A stretch of 64,000 nt of DNA, taken from contig NZ_CP162412.1 in assembly GCF_040931995.1 (NCBI RefSeq), positions 1,116,001 to 1,180,000 on the forward strand, in the 5' to 3' direction. Below, piece by piece: positions 38,043 to 48,045 of this stretch. The DNA comes from Pelagovum sp. HNIBRBA483. Its GTDB lineage: Bacteria > Pseudomonadota > Alphaproteobacteria > Rhodobacterales > Rhodobacteraceae. Within the stretch, counting starts at the first letter, position 1, and each line of letters starts with the position of its first letter. The notes below the pieces were generated by a model. It was not told the origin of the DNA. It saw nothing but the letters and a program-made list of their open reading frames with translations, and made no database searches. The position numbers and the translations under genes were made by a program.

Positions 38043-39323
38043 ATGGCTAAACTCCTCCCCCTTTCTTCGTTGCTCACGGCTGGTCTGCTTTCATCGACAG
38101 CTGCCTTTGCTTGCGATGGCCCGATAAAAGTAGGCGTCTTGCACTCGCTCTCTGGCACCATGGCGATTTCGGAAACCACGCTCAAAGATACAATGGAGCT
38201 TTTGATTGAAAATCAGAACGCGGCCGGCGGTTTACTTGGCTGCGAAATCGAGGCTGTCGTGGTTGACCCGGCATCCGACTGGCCGCTTTTTGCTGAAAAG
38301 GCCCGTGAACTGCTGACTGTATCAGAAGTCGACGTGATCTTTGGCTCCTGGACGTCAGTATCGCGCAAATCGGCGCTGCCCGTCTTGGAAGAGTTGAACG
38401 GTTTGATGTTCTATCCGGTGCAGTATGAGGGCGAAGAAAGCTCGCGAAATGTGTTCTACACTGGCGCTGCGCCAAATCAGCAGGCGATCCCAGCGACTGA
38501 TTACTTCCTTGAGGAACTCGGCGTTGAGAAATTTGCGCTGCTTGGAACTGATTATGTCTACCCACGGACAACCAACAACATCCTTGAAGCCTATCTGATG
38601 GATAATGGCATCGCGGCCGAAGATATCTTCGTGAATTATACGCCCTTTGGTCACTCTGACTGGGCAACCATCGTTGCAGATGTCGTCGCCTTGGGTGCGG
38701 ACGGCAAGCAGGTCGGCGTCATTTCAACCATCAACGGTGATGCAAACATTGGTTTTTATAAAGAACTGGCTGCGGCAGGGATCTCTGCGGATGACATCCC
38801 CGTGGTTGCGTTCTCGGTGGGCGAAGAAGAACTCTCGGGCCTTGATACGACCAATCTTGTCGGTCACTTGGCCGCTTGGAACTACTTCCAGTCCGCAGAA
38901 TCCGAGTTGAATGACGAATGGGTCACAGCCTGGAAAGCAAAGATGGGAGAAGATCGTGTAACCAACGATCCGATGGAAGCCCACTATATCGGCTTCAATA
39001 TGTGGGTGAACGCTGTGACTGACGCAGGCACAACGGACGTCGATGCAGTGCGCGAAGCGATGTATGGGCAGGAGTTCCCGAACCTCACTGGCGGCACCGC
39101 CGTGATGTTGCCAAACCATCACTTGGCTAAGCCGGTCCTGATTGGTGAGATCACGGCAGACGGTCAATTCGACATCATCAGCCAGACCACAGAGGTACCA
39201 GGCGATGCATGGACAGACTACTTGCCAGAGTCGGCAGTTCTGGTCTCTGACTGGCAAGAGCTTGGCTGCGGTATGTACAATACCGAAACCGAGACCTGCG
39301 TTCAGCTGACCTCGAACTATTAA
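38043..39323 (+). CDS. urtA: Urea ABC transporter, periplasmic urea-binding protein
   Basis: UrtA captures urea in the periplasm for the UrtBCDE transporter. The signal peptide (about 1-23) ends STAAFA. The mature start reads IKVGVLHSLSGTMAISETT, the UrtA hallmark. Further family segments are PASDWPLFAEKAREL, SWTSVSRKS, FYPVQYEGEES, GAAPNQQAIPA and LLGTDYVYPRTTN. Two extra Cys lie near the C-terminus (GCGMYNTETETC) and two more near the start, possible disulfides. The ATG at 38043 is preceded by GGAA; an in-frame ATG at 38019 is possible. Confidence 0.95.
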   Translation: MAKLLPLSSLLTAGLLSSTAAFACDGPIKVGVLHSLSGTMAISETTLKDTMELLIENQNAAGGLLGCEIEAVVVDPASDWPLFAEKARELLTVSEVDVIFGSWTSVSRKSALPVLEELNGLMFYPVQYEGEESSRNVFYTGAAPNQQAIPATDYFLEELGVEKFALLGTDYVYPRTTNNILEAYLMDNGIAAEDIFVNYTPFGHSDWATIVADVVALGADGKQVGVISTINGDANIGFYKELAAAGISADDIPVVAFSVGEEELSGLDTTNLVGHLAAWNYFQSAESELNDEWVTAWKAKMGEDRVTNDPMEAHYIGFNMWVNAVTDAGTTDVDAVREAMYGQEFPNLTGGTAVMLPNHHLAKPVLIGEITADGQFDIISQTTEVPGDAWTDYLPESAVLVSDWQELGCGMYNTETETCVQLTSNY

Positions 39324-39388
39324 GACCCTCTGGGCGTGCGAGCCTTCGTGCTCGCGCGCCTGAATTCCTGACGAACAGGCTTCGCACC

Positions 39389-41320
39389 ATGCTCCGAATA
39401 CTGCTGATGGCACTCGCCGTTTATCTTGCCATACCCAATGGCGCGACCGCCCAAACCCTACAATCCATCTTGCAGACCCACGCTGATGAGGTCGCCAAAC
39501 CTGGCCGCAGGACAGTTGGTGTTTTGCTGGATGATCTGGTGGCCAGCGCGTTGCCTCAGGCCGTCCCCTTTCTTGAGGCATGGCGTGATCGGGAAATCGT
39601 TCAGCGCGAAGAAGACGGCCTGTTCCTGCGTCAATTGGGCGGTGATCTGCTTGATCTGGACACCGGCGAGGTGATCGGCACAACCGAAGGATCTGCACTT
39701 ACCGAATCCCGTCCAAATGGCGGCGTGCGACGCGCGATTGGCGACGTGTTGGTTCAGTTTCAACTTTCAGATCCGGTGATTGAAAAACGTCAGGCTGCGG
39801 TCGATGCCATTGCGCGCAGCATGGACTCCAGTCAATTGGCCCCTCTTGCGGCTTCTATTGCAGATGAAGCGGATGCCACGTTGCGCGCCAGAAAAGAGCG
39901 CCTCGTGGGTCTGCTCCGCGCCAGTTTCGCACCGACAACGGCAGAGCGTATTGAAGCGATCGCCAACCTAGGTAGTGATCTTTCGGTCGATACGCGCGCC
40001 GTTCTGAATAATATCCTCGCCACCGAGGCAGGTGTCGCCGCCGAGTTTCCTGAGGGTTCAAATATTGCCGCTATCCTGACACCGGGAATTGATCTGACCG
40101 AGGCGGACGCTTACGCCCAGTTGGTTGATGCGGGCCTTGCTCCGCCGGTGATCAGCCCCTCGGAAATCCGGCAAGCGCTTGTGGCCAACATTGTCGACGA
40201 GAAGGTCGGTGGCCTGCAAGTTGCGACGCTCGGGACACAGGATGCGCGCGCGGCGGCTTATCAAGCTTTGGCTGCTGCTGGCACGGTCCCGACGCTTGTC
40301 ACACCGGCAGACCAAGCGGCGGCACTCGAAGACCATGTGTTCTACCTGAGCTACATTGAACCTGACAAAGAGATCACAGACGCCGCCCGTTCATCCCTCG
40401 ATGCGATCGAGACGAAAGTGGCATTCAGCCAAGCCGCTGATCTGGGGCTCGACGCGCTGTCGCTCGCTTCGATCTACTTTCTTGCAGCCATCGGCCTCGC
40501 GATCACTTTTGGTGTTATGGGGGTCATCAATATGGCCCATGGCGAGTTCATCATGATGGGCGCCTATACGGGCTATGTCGTCCAACTTTTTGTGCCGGAT
40601 TACACAGTGTCGATCATCGTCGCCCTCCCGCTGGCCTTTGCGGTAACATTCGGCGCAGGTGTCGCAATGGAACGCCTCGTGATACGGCATCTCTACCATC
40701 GACCGCTAGAAACCCTGCTGGCGACATTCGGCATTTCCATTGCCCTGCAACAGCTTGCCAAGAACATCTTTGGCACCCAGGCCAGGCCTCTGACATCACC
40801 GAGCTGGCTTGATGGCGCACTGGTCTTTAACGATGTGGTTGCCATCAGCTACATCAGGATCGCGATTTTTGTACTCGCGCTGATCTTTCTGGCATTGATT
40901 GTCTACGTCCTCCGGCGAACACGGCTTGGTTTGGAAGTTCGGGCGGTCACGCAAAACCCGGGCATGGCCTCTTCGATGGGGATCAATCCTGATTCTATCA
41001 ATATGATGACCTTTGGCCTTGGCTCAGGGATTGCCGGGATCGCAGGTGTGGCCATCGGGCTTTTCGCGCAGGTAACTTCGGAAATGGGGCAAGCCTATAT
41101 CGTTCAATCGTTTATGACCGTTGTGGTCGGAGGGGTCGGCAGCGTCTTTGGTACGCTGGCTGGGGCCGGTCTGATCGGTGGTCTGCAAAAAGGGATCGAA
41201 TGGTTGAACCCGTCGAACACGCTTGCGGCCCAAACTTACATGATCCTTTTCATCATTCTTTTCATTCAATTCCGTCCCAAGGGCATCGTTGCTCTAAAGG
41301 GACGGGCAGCGGCGGATTGA
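39389..41320 (+). CDS. urtB: Urea ABC transporter permease UrtB
   Basis: The protein has 643 residues. A signal-like N-terminus and about 330 residues of helical periplasmic domain precede the membrane domain. The permease starts near LGLDALSLASIYFLAAIGLA. GVMGVINMAHGEFIMMGAY is the LivH-type signature. TFGISIALQQLAKNIFG and VRAVTQNPGMASSMGIN complete it. The large N-terminal domain is normal for UrtB. It lies 65 bases after urtA and three bases before urtC. Confidence 0.95.
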   Translation: MLRILLMALAVYLAIPNGATAQTLQSILQTHADEVAKPGRRTVGVLLDDLVASALPQAVPFLEAWRDREIVQREEDGLFLRQLGGDLLDLDTGEVIGTTEGSALTESRPNGGVRRAIGDVLVQFQLSDPVIEKRQAAVDAIARSMDSSQLAPLAASIADEADATLRARKERLVGLLRASFAPTTAERIEAIANLGSDLSVDTRAVLNNILATEAGVAAEFPEGSNIAAILTPGIDLTEADAYAQLVDAGLAPPVISPSEIRQALVANIVDEKVGGLQVATLGTQDARAAAYQALAAAGTVPTLVTPADQAAALEDHVFYLSYIEPDKEITDAARSSLDAIETKVAFSQAADLGLDALSLASIYFLAAIGLAITFGVMGVINMAHGEFIMMGAYTGYVVQLFVPDYTVSIIVALPLAFAVTFGAGVAMERLVIRHLYHRPLETLLATFGISIALQQLAKNIFGTQARPLTSPSWLDGALVFNDVVAISYIRIAIFVLALIFLALIVYVLRRTRLGLEVRAVTQNPGMASSMGINPDSINMMTFGLGSGIAGIAGVAIGLFAQVTSEMGQAYIVQSFMTVVVGGVGSVFGTLAGAGLIGGLQKGIEWLNPSNTLAAQTYMILFIILFIQFRPKGIVALKGRAAAD

Positions 41321-41323
41321 ACT

Positions 41324-42490
41324 ATGGGCAAATCATTTCTTTCTCAAAACCCGTCAGTTCTTTGGTTCTTGATTGCCTTGTCAATCTTCACCCTTGTTGT
41401 GACGCTGCTATCCGAGGTCACTGGGGTCGCCTTCATCTCAACCAGCTTTGTAAAGACATTGGGCAAAACGCTTTGTTTGTGCCTGATCGCGGTCGCGATG
41501 GATGTTGTCTGGGGATATTGCGGAATTCTCAGCCTCGGACACTTCGCCTTCTTTGGGGGCGGTGGCTATGCCATTGGGATGTGGCTGATGTATGCGCGCA
41601 CAGAAATCATTGTGCTTGAAAGCCTAGCTGGGCAAGCGCTACCGCCGACGCCACAAGAAGTCTCTGATGCCATTGGCACGCAGATATTCGGTGTGGTCGG
41701 CAGCTCGGAGTTTCCGTTGATCTGGGCGTTCGCAGACAGTCTGATCCTGCAACTGGTTATGGTCGTTCTGATCCCTGGCCTGCTTGCATTGGTTTTCGGC
41801 TGGCTCGCTTTCCGTAGCAGGGTCACAGGGGTGTATCTGTCGATCCTCACACAGGCGATGACGCTGGCTCTGGCTCTTTACCTTTTCCAAAATGACAGCG
41901 GTTTGCGTGGGAACAATGGCCTCTCTGGCTTGCAGAATATCCCCGGGTTTGAGGACACGTCGCAAGCCACGATCTCCATCGTCTTTTTTTGGGCCTCAGC
42001 GCTCGCGCTGGGGCTGGGGTATGTGTTCTTCGCTTGGGTTGTGTCTGGAAAGATGGGGAGCGTGATCAAGGGCATCCGTGACAATGAAGCCCGCGTGCGT
42101 TTCCTTGGCTATCACGTCGAAAGCTATAAGCTGTTTATCTTTACGATCACAGCCATCGTCTCTGGCATCGCTGGCGCGTTGTACTACCCGCAAGCGGGGA
42201 TCATTAACCCAGGCGAAATTGCACCGATCGCTTCGATCTATCTTGCGGTCTGGGTCGCCATCGGTGGACGCGGGCGGCTTTACGGGGCGGTCATCGGCGC
42301 GGCTTTTGTCTCGCTGCTGTCCAGTTGGCTCACGGGCGGTGGTGCCCCCGACGTGCCGCTGGGGTTCTACACGATCAAATGGACAGATTGGTGGCTCGTC
42401 CTGCTGGGGCTGAGCTTTGTTGTGGTTACGCTTTTCTTCCCCAAAGGCATTGGGGGAGTGTTCGATAAATTGGTAAGGAAACCGTCATGA
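41324..42490 (+). CDS. urtC: Urea ABC transporter permease UrtC
   Basis: This is a LivM-type permease of 388 residues with about ten helices. WGYCGILSLGHFAFFGGGGYAIG carries the family signature, and RDNEARVRFLGYHVESYK is the cytoplasmic loop that contacts the ATPase. It overlaps the urtD start by four bases (ATGA). The order urtABCDE is canonical. Confidence 0.95.
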   Translation: MGKSFLSQNPSVLWFLIALSIFTLVVTLLSEVTGVAFISTSFVKTLGKTLCLCLIAVAMDVVWGYCGILSLGHFAFFGGGGYAIGMWLMYARTEIIVLESLAGQALPPTPQEVSDAIGTQIFGVVGSSEFPLIWAFADSLILQLVMVVLIPGLLALVFGWLAFRSRVTGVYLSILTQAMTLALALYLFQNDSGLRGNNGLSGLQNIPGFEDTSQATISIVFFWASALALGLGYVFFAWVVSGKMGSVIKGIRDNEARVRFLGYHVESYKLFIFTITAIVSGIAGALYYPQAGIINPGEIAPIASIYLAVWVAIGGRGRLYGAVIGAAFVSLLSSWLTGGGAPDVPLGFYTIKWTDWWLVLLGLSFVVVTLFFPKGIGGVFDKLVRKPS

Positions 42491-43236
42491 CAAGCCTGCT
42501 CGAAGTCTCGGGCGTGTCCGTCAGTTTTGATGGGTTTCGCGCTATTAACAATCTCTCCGTCCAATTTGCTGAAGCCGAACTGCGGGCCATCATCGGACCC
42601 AATGGCGCAGGCAAGACGACGTTCATGGACATTGTGACCGGCAAGACAAAACCCGACGAGGGCAAGGTTGTCTGGGGGGAAAAGAATATCTCCCTGTTGG
42701 GGATGTCCGAAAGCGAAATTGCTATGGAAGGGATTGGTCGGAAATTTCAGAAACCCACGGTGTTTGAAGATCAAACTGTTCGCCAAAACCTTGCGATGGC
42801 TCTCAAAAACCCCCGCAGCCCCTTTGCGGTACTTTGGCACAAGCGCACCAAGGCAAATGCGGCGCGTATAGAAGCTATCGCCGAGCAGATCGGCCTGACG
42901 GCGCAGCTCACTAGGATCGCAGGGGAGCTTAGCCATGGACAAAAGCAGTGGCTTGAAATCGGGATGCTGCTGGCGCAAGAGCCGCGGTTACTGCTCGTTG
43001 ATGAGCCTGCCGCAGGTATGAGCGTTGAGGAACGCGAAAAGACCACCAATATCCTGCGCGAAGCCGCCAAAACTAGGGCCGTTGTGGTTGTCGAACATGA
43101 TATGGAGTTCGTCCGCCGCCTGGAGTGCAAAGTCACGGTCCTACATGAAGGATCAGTGCTGGCCGAGGGCAACCTGGATCATGTGACCAGCAACCCAAAG
43201 GTCATCGACGTTTATTTGGGGCGCGGACATGCTTAG
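42487..43236 (+). CDS. urtD: Urea ABC transporter ATPase UrtD
   Basis: This is a LivG-type ATPase of 249 residues. Walker A is GPNGAGKTTF, the ABC signature is LSHGQKQWLEIG and Walker B is LLLVDEPAAGM. The LivG-specific start of the helical domain, GIGRKFQKPTVFEDQTVRQN, is present. It overlaps urtC and urtE on either side. Confidence 0.96.
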   Translation: MTSLLEVSGVSVSFDGFRAINNLSVQFAEAELRAIIGPNGAGKTTFMDIVTGKTKPDEGKVVWGEKNISLLGMSESEIAMEGIGRKFQKPTVFEDQTVRQNLAMALKNPRSPFAVLWHKRTKANAARIEAIAEQIGLTAQLTRIAGELSHGQKQWLEIGMLLAQEPRLLLVDEPAAGMSVEEREKTTNILREAAKTRAVVVVEHDMEFVRRLECKVTVLHEGSVLAEGNLDHVTSNPKVIDVYLGRGHA

Positions 43237-43924
43237 CGTCGAAAACCTCAGCCTGAAATATGGCCAAAGCCAAATTCTCTTCCACGTTTCCTTGACTGCC
43301 AAGCGCGGTGAAATCACGACCTTGATGGGCAACAATGGTGTCGGCAAAACCAGCTTGCTCAAGGCAATTGCAGGCAGGCACCCCTATAGTGAGGGCAGTT
43401 TGGAAGTGGACGGCGGCAGGTTGACTCTTCCAAGCGCGTTTGAAGCAGCCCGCGCTGGCATCGCCTATGTTCCGCAAGGGCGTGAGGTCTTTCCACTGAT
43501 GACCGTGCTTGAAAACCTTGAGACAGGTTTCGCGTGCCTTCCAAAGTCAGATCACATGATCCCTGACGAGATTTTTACGCTCTTTCCGGTTTTGCAAGAG
43601 ATGCAAACAAGGCGCGGCGGTGACCTCTCGGGTGGGCAACAACAGCAATTGGCGATTGCCCGTGCTTTGATCACGCGCCCCAAGGTGCTCCTTTTGGATG
43701 AACCGACAGAGGGCATCCAGCCAAATATTATCCAACAGATCGGTGATGCGCTGCAACAACTGCGCAGCAAAGGGGACATGGCGATTCTGCTGGTCGAACA
43801 GAATGCCGACTTCGCCTATGGGAATGCAGACCAGATTTACGTCATGGAACGTGGGACCATGAAACTGAATGTGCACAGATCAGCGATCTCTCAGGCTGCC
43901 CTTCTGGAACATTTGTCGCTTTAG
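43229..43924 (+). CDS. urtE: Urea ABC transporter ATPase UrtE
   Basis: This is a LivF-type ATPase of 231 residues. Walker A is GNNGVGKTSLLKAI, the Q-loop region is GIAYVPQGREVFPLM, the signature is LSGGQQQQLAIARAL and Walker B is VLLLDEPTEGI. It overlaps urtD by eight bases and ends the operon. No urease gene follows; the next gene begins about 490 bases later. Confidence 0.96.
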   Translation: MLSVENLSLKYGQSQILFHVSLTAKRGEITTLMGNNGVGKTSLLKAIAGRHPYSEGSLEVDGGRLTLPSAFEAARAGIAYVPQGREVFPLMTVLENLETGFACLPKSDHMIPDEIFTLFPVLQEMQTRRGGDLSGGQQQQLAIARALITRPKVLLLDEPTEGIQPNIIQQIGDALQQLRSKGDMAILLVEQNADFAYGNADQIYVMERGTMKLNVHRSAISQAALLEHLSL

Positions 43925-44414
43925 CTTGGATAACTGCGTCGCTGGATTGCGCCGAGGAAAATTCAGACCGCGGATTCCTTGCGGAGACGGGGCAGCATGG
44001 ATCTTATTTCACCGCCAGTTGCCCTGTTTTTGTTAGCGCAGCCGTCTCCTCTCCGTTTTTAGCCGCTTTTTGGCGGGTTTGGTGAGGGCCTGCGGTGAGA
44101 GCGATCGCCAACGCTCCGTGCATTCCTGAGGCTCATTGCGGCGCCAATTGGCGCTGTTCCCGTGCATTAAAAGGTGCTGCGACAAAAGCCAAGCTGGGGA
44201 GATCAGTGCCTCGAATGCGGCTGTCTTATGCTAGAGCAACTCCCCAAGAAAGCGACTGCCCTGAGAGGTTTGACTGCGCCAGCAGCCCTGCGGCGCGGAT
44301 GGTGCTTGAGAATGTTCCTAAAATCCGCACACTGATCCCAATTGGCATTGAATGGCCATCCTGAGTGATGGCGCCAGCGTAGAAAATTGAATTTTGGATA
44401 CGGGACGACTACCC
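43925..44414. other. 490-base stretch without a convincing gene
   Basis: This lies between urtE and the xylose-isomerase-like gene. An 89-codon plus frame at 44095 has no ribosome site and an unlikely composition. I see no TTGCAA-type operator here, unlike the other island promoters. A promoter for the isomerase gene should lie near the right end. Confidence 0.5.
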
Positions 44415-45722
44415 ATGACAACCGGTTTCTTCGACGGCATTGCGCCGGTCAAACATGAGGGTGAAAACAGCAACTCCCCTATCGCCTATCGCCACTATAA
44501 CCCTGATGAGCTGGTTATGGGTAAGCGGATGGAGGAGCATCTGCGGTTCGCTGTGGCATGGTGGCATTCTTTTGCTTGGGAGGGCGGTGATCCGTTTGGC
44601 GGGCAGACATTCGAACGGCCATGGCATCCGCAGGACAATATGGCGAAAGCGCGCGAAAAGGTTGATGCTGCTTTCGAGTTTTTTGACATTCTCGGCCAAC
44701 CTTATTTTTGCTGGCATGATGCTGATATCCGGCCCGAGCAGGGAAATTTCGCGGACAATCTGGCGACCCTCGACGAAATAACCGACTACATCGGTGACAA
44801 GATGCAGGGAAGGAGTATTGGCTGCCTTTGGGGCACCGCCAATATGTTCTCGCATCGCCGATGGATGGCGGGCGCGTCGACGAACCCTGACCCTGATGTG
44901 TTTGCCTTTGCCGCCGCGACCGTGAAATCCTGCCTTGACGCGACCCACAAACTCGGCGGTGAGAATTATGTCTTGTGGGGAGGACGTGAGGGTTATGAAA
45001 CCCTGCTCAACACCGACATGGGGCAAGAGCTGGATCACATGGGCCGCTTTTTGAGCATGGTCGTCGATTACAAACACAAGATCGGTTTCAAGGGGACGAT
45101 CTTGGTCGAACCGAAACCACAAGAACCTTCGAAGCACCAATATGATTTTGATGCGGCGACGTGCATCGGCTTCCTGCGCAAATACGGTCTTGAGGGCGAG
45201 GTGAAATTAAACCTTGAACAGGGGCATGCCATCCTCGCTGGGCATTCATTCGAGCATGAGTTGGCAGTTGCCGCATCCGAAGGTTTGTTGGGGTCGATCG
45301 ATATGAACCGCAACGACTACCAGTCTGGTTGGGATACTGACCAGTTCCCCAATAATGTCCCCGAGGTGGCACTGGCCTATTACCATATCCTGAAGGCTGG
45401 TGGGCTTGGAACCGGAGGCACCAACTTTGACGCGAAGCTGCGGCGTCAATCCTTGGACGCCGAGGATCTGGTTGCGGGGCATGTTGGGGCGATGGATGTC
45501 TGTGCGCGTGGATTGAAGGCCGCAGCGGCAATGATCGAAGACGGCGGACTGGAGACCGCGCTACAGGAGCGTTATGCTGGGTGGCGGACAGATGCCGCGC
45601 AGCAAATGCTGGGTAGCGATCTGGCCGCGATTACCGACCGGGTGCTGGCCGAAGAGATTAACCCGCAGCCGAGATCGGGGCGGCAGGAAATTCTTGAGAA
45701 TTATGTGAACCGGTTTGTCTGA
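44415..45722 (+). CDS. xylA: Xylose isomerase-like protein
   Basis: The protein has 435 residues and the XylA fold. [11 protein letters not shown] holds the catalytic His. [15 protein letters not shown] and [18 protein letters not shown] follow. The metal-binding set is complete in [37 protein letters not shown] and [10 protein letters not shown]. The usual segment NIEANHATLAG reads [11 protein letters not shown], keeping the Glu and His ligands but changing neighbours. The ATG at 44415 is used. No xylulokinase gene follows; the context is an inositol-like island, so the true substrate may be another aldose/ketose pair. Confidence 0.85.
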   Translation: MTTGFFDGIAPVKHEGENSNSPIAYRHYNPDELVMGKRMEEHLRFAVAWWHSFAWEGGDPFGGQTFERPWHPQDNMAKAREKVDAAFEFFDILGQPYFCWHDADIRPEQGNFADNLATLDEITDYIGDKMQGRSIGCLWGTANMFSHRRWMAGASTNPDPDVFAFAAATVKSCLDATHKLGGENYVLWGGREGYETLLNTDMGQELDHMGRFLSMVVDYKHKIGFKGTILVEPKPQEPSKHQYDFDAATCIGFLRKYGLEGEVKLNLEQGHAILAGHSFEHELAVAASEGLLGSIDMNRNDYQSGWDTDQFPNNVPEVALAYYHILKAGGLGTGGTNFDAKLRRQSLDAEDLVAGHVGAMDVCARGLKAAAAMIEDGGLETALQERYAGWRTDAAQQMLGSDLAAITDRVLAEEINPQPRSGRQEILENYVNRFV

Positions 45723-45732
45723 TCACAGGCTC

Positions 45733-45762
45733 TGCGGTGGCCCTGAATATAGGGCCGCCGCA
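45733..45762. other. Strong stem-loop between convergent genes
   Basis: A 12-base-pair stem (45733-45744 with 45751-45762, one G-U pair) has a six-base loop. It lies between the xylose-isomerase-like gene and the convergent dehydrogenase gene. No T-run follows on either strand, so it is a weak terminator candidate or an mRNA 3'-end stabiliser. Confidence 0.45.
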
Positions 45763-45814
45763 ATAAAAATGGGTGTATCGCGCGATGAACGCCTGAGGGG
45801 CATGCGCCGCCCGA

Positions 45815-46978
45815 TCAAACGGCGATGGGCGTAAGCCATACTGGGCTTTCGCTCGAAGCGCTGTCCACGACCGCCTCGACGAAGGCCACGCCTTTGAGGC
45901 CGTCATAGGCGAGAGGCACGTTTTGCCCCAAAGGTCCGGGCGCGCGCCCCGCCGAACGCGCGCGGATCGCTTCTGCAAAACCGGAATAAATGTTGGCAAA
46001 TGCTTCGAGGTAGCCCTCGGGGTGGCCGGGCGGGGTGCGCATGCGAACCTGTGCATCCGCCGATAGCTCGTCTGAACCGCGTTTGATCAATTGAACCCGT
46101 CCGCCAAGTGGTTGGAAAACCAAGTCGTTCGGTTGCTCTTGGAACCATTGGAATGATCCCTTATCGCCGAAGACGCGCAGGCGGATTCCATTCGAGTTGC
46201 CTATCGCGACCTGTGACGACCAAAGAAGCCCGCGCGCGCCGCCTTTGTAGCGTATCATGACATGGGCATTATCGTCCAACGCGCGCCCCTCGACAAATGT
46301 GGCTATATCGGCGGTTAAACTTTCGAGTTCCAGCCCGGTCACAAAACCCGCCAGGTGGTAGGCATGGGTGCCGATGTCACCGATTGAACCGCCGCGTCCA
46401 TTCTTGGTCGGATCGGTGCGCCAGGCAGCCTGGGCGTTGCCCTCTGCCTCGATGGCGGTCGCCATCCACTCTAGAGGGTATTCCACTTGTACGGTTCGGA
46501 TTTTGCCAATTTCTCCGTTGGCGATGCGCACCCTTGCTTCGTGGATCATCGGGTAGCCGGAGTAGGTATAGGTCACGCCGACGAAGCGGCCGGATTCGCG
46601 GGCGAGCTTTTCCAGTGCGACTGCGTCGTCGAGCGTTGCGGTCAACGGTTTTTCGCAAATGACATCAAAGCCAGCCTCTATGAGCGCTTTGGCGATGGGG
46701 TAGTGGGTGAAGTTCGGCGTGCAAATAGCAACCGCATCGACGCGATCTTCGCGGCTGGCTTCGCCAGCGATCAATGCCTTGTAGTCGCCATATGCGCGGT
46801 CCTCGTTCAGGCCTTGTGATAAAGCGAATGCGCGGCCTTTTTCAGGATCGACGTCAAATGCGCCAGCGACCAGATCCCAAGCGCCGTCGAGGCGGGATGC
46901 TATGCGATGAATGTTGCCGATATAAGCGCCTTCGCCGCCGCCGACCATGCCGAGGCGCAGTTTGCGTTGATAGCTCAT
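45815..46978 (-). CDS. Gfo/Idh/MocA-family oxidoreductase
   Basis: This 387-residue NAD(P)-dependent sugar or cyclitol dehydrogenase is the last gene of the minus-strand operon. The Rossmann motif is LGMVGGGEGAYIGNIHR. ICTPNFTHYPIAK is the second motif and VICEKPLT holds the catalytic-domain EKP. GGSIGDIGTHAYHLAGFVTG carries the active-site DxxxH. The preferred ATG is at 46978. The stop of the TIM-barrel gene is two bases before it. Pairs of such dehydrogenases with xylose-isomerase-like barrels often act on 3-keto sugars; this is inference from family knowledge. Confidence 0.9.
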   Translation of the reverse strand: MSYQRKLRLGMVGGGEGAYIGNIHRIASRLDGAWDLVAGAFDVDPEKGRAFALSQGLNEDRAYGDYKALIAGEASREDRVDAVAICTPNFTHYPIAKALIEAGFDVICEKPLTATLDDAVALEKLARESGRFVGVTYTYSGYPMIHEARVRIANGEIGKIRTVQVEYPLEWMATAIEAEGNAQAAWRTDPTKNGRGGSIGDIGTHAYHLAGFVTGLELESLTADIATFVEGRALDDNAHVMIRYKGGARGLLWSSQVAIGNSNGIRLRVFGDKGSFQWFQEQPNDLVFQPLGGRVQLIKRGSDELSADAQVRMRTPPGHPEGYLEAFANIYSGFAEAIRARSAGRAPGPLGQNVPLAYDGLKGVAFVEAVVDSASSESPVWLTPIAV

Positions 46979-46980
46979 AG

Positions 46981-48045
46981 TCAATTCTCCAGTCCGAGCA
47001 TTTGCCGGTTCGCCTTTTGATCCGCGCCAGATTTGACAAAATCGTCGAACGCGCGATCCGATATTTTAATGATGTGATCCGAGATGAATTCTGCGCCTTC
47101 TCGCGCACCATCTTCAGGGTTCTTGATGAAGCATTCCCACTCGAGGGTAGCCCAACCATCGAAGCCGTAAGTAGAAAACTTGGTGAAGATCGTGCCAAAA
47201 TCGACTTGTCCGTCACCGGGGCTGCGGAAACGACCGGCCCGCTTTGACCAAGGCATAAAGCCGCCGTAGGCGCCGGATTTTCCATCCGGTCGGAACTCGG
47301 CATCTTTGACATGGAAGGCTTTGATACGGTCATGGTAGTGGTCGATGAACGCCAGATAGTCCAAGGCCTGAAGCACGAAATGGCTAGGATCGTACATGAT
47401 GTTGGCGCGTGGGTGATGGCCCACTTTTTCGAGAAAGTATTCCCATGAATGGCCGTCGTGCAGATCCTCGCAGGGGTGAATTTCGAAGCAGGCGTCAACG
47501 CCGTTTGCGTCAAACTCGTCGAGCAGCGGCTTCCAGCGCGCCGCCAATTCCGTAAAGGCATCGTCCACAAGCCCTTCTGGCCATTGTGGATAGGGGTAAA
47601 GGTAAGGCCAAAGGAGCGAGCCCGAAAATGTGGTATGCGTGGTGATCCCAAGGCGATTAGACGCCCGCGCGGCCAATCGCAGCTGTTCCTCCGCCCATGC
47701 GCGCCGCGCGGTGGGGGAGCCACGCACATGATCGGGCGCAAAACTGTCCATGATCTGGTCATGGGCTGGATGGACGGCGACCAACTGGCCGGTGATGTGC
47801 GAGGCGAATTCGGTGAGGGTCAGGTCATGGTCGGCGAGCAACCCCTTGATTTCGCTCGCGTAGGTTTCACTTTCGGCCGCACGCTTAATGTCAATAAGCC
47901 GCGTATCCCATGTCGGGATTTGCACACCTTTGAAGCCCTTTTGCTGCGCCCATTTTGCGAGGCTTGGCAAACTGTCATAAGGGGGGTCGTCGGCGGCGAA
48001 TTGCGCGAGAAAGACGGCGGGGCCTTTGATCGTTTTCATCGTCAT
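46981..48045 (-). CDS. Sugar phosphate isomerase/epimerase-like TIM-barrel protein
   Basis: The protein has 354 residues in an AP-endonuclease-2/xylose-isomerase-like barrel. Metal ligands appear at FEIHPCED (Glu), MYDPSHF (Asp and His), FHVKDAEF (His) and LEWECF (Glu). GDGQVDF is a family loop near the C-terminus. Members isomerise, epimerise or eliminate 3-keto sugars or inosose-type compounds. The ATG overlaps the SDR stop in ATGA form. The specific reaction is unknown. Confidence 0.85.
   Translation of the reverse strand: MTMKTIKGPAVFLAQFAADDPPYDSLPSLAKWAQQKGFKGVQIPTWDTRLIDIKRAAESETYASEIKGLLADHDLTLTEFASHITGQLVAVHPAHDQIMDSFAPDHVRGSPTARRAWAEEQLRLAARASNRLGITTHTTFSGSLLWPYLYPYPQWPEGLVDDAFTELAARWKPLLDEFDANGVDACFEIHPCEDLHDGHSWEYFLEKVGHHPRANIMYDPSHFVLQALDYLAFIDHYHDRIKAFHVKDAEFRPDGKSGAYGGFMPWSKRAGRFRSPGDGQVDFGTIFTKFSTYGFDGWATLEWECFIKNPEDGAREGAEFISDHIIKISDRAFDDFVKSGADQKANRQMLGLEN

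Noticed and set aside
44095-44364. An 89-codon frame between urtE and the xylose-isomerase-like gene
   Set aside because: No ribosome site or motif; the region reads as intergenic.
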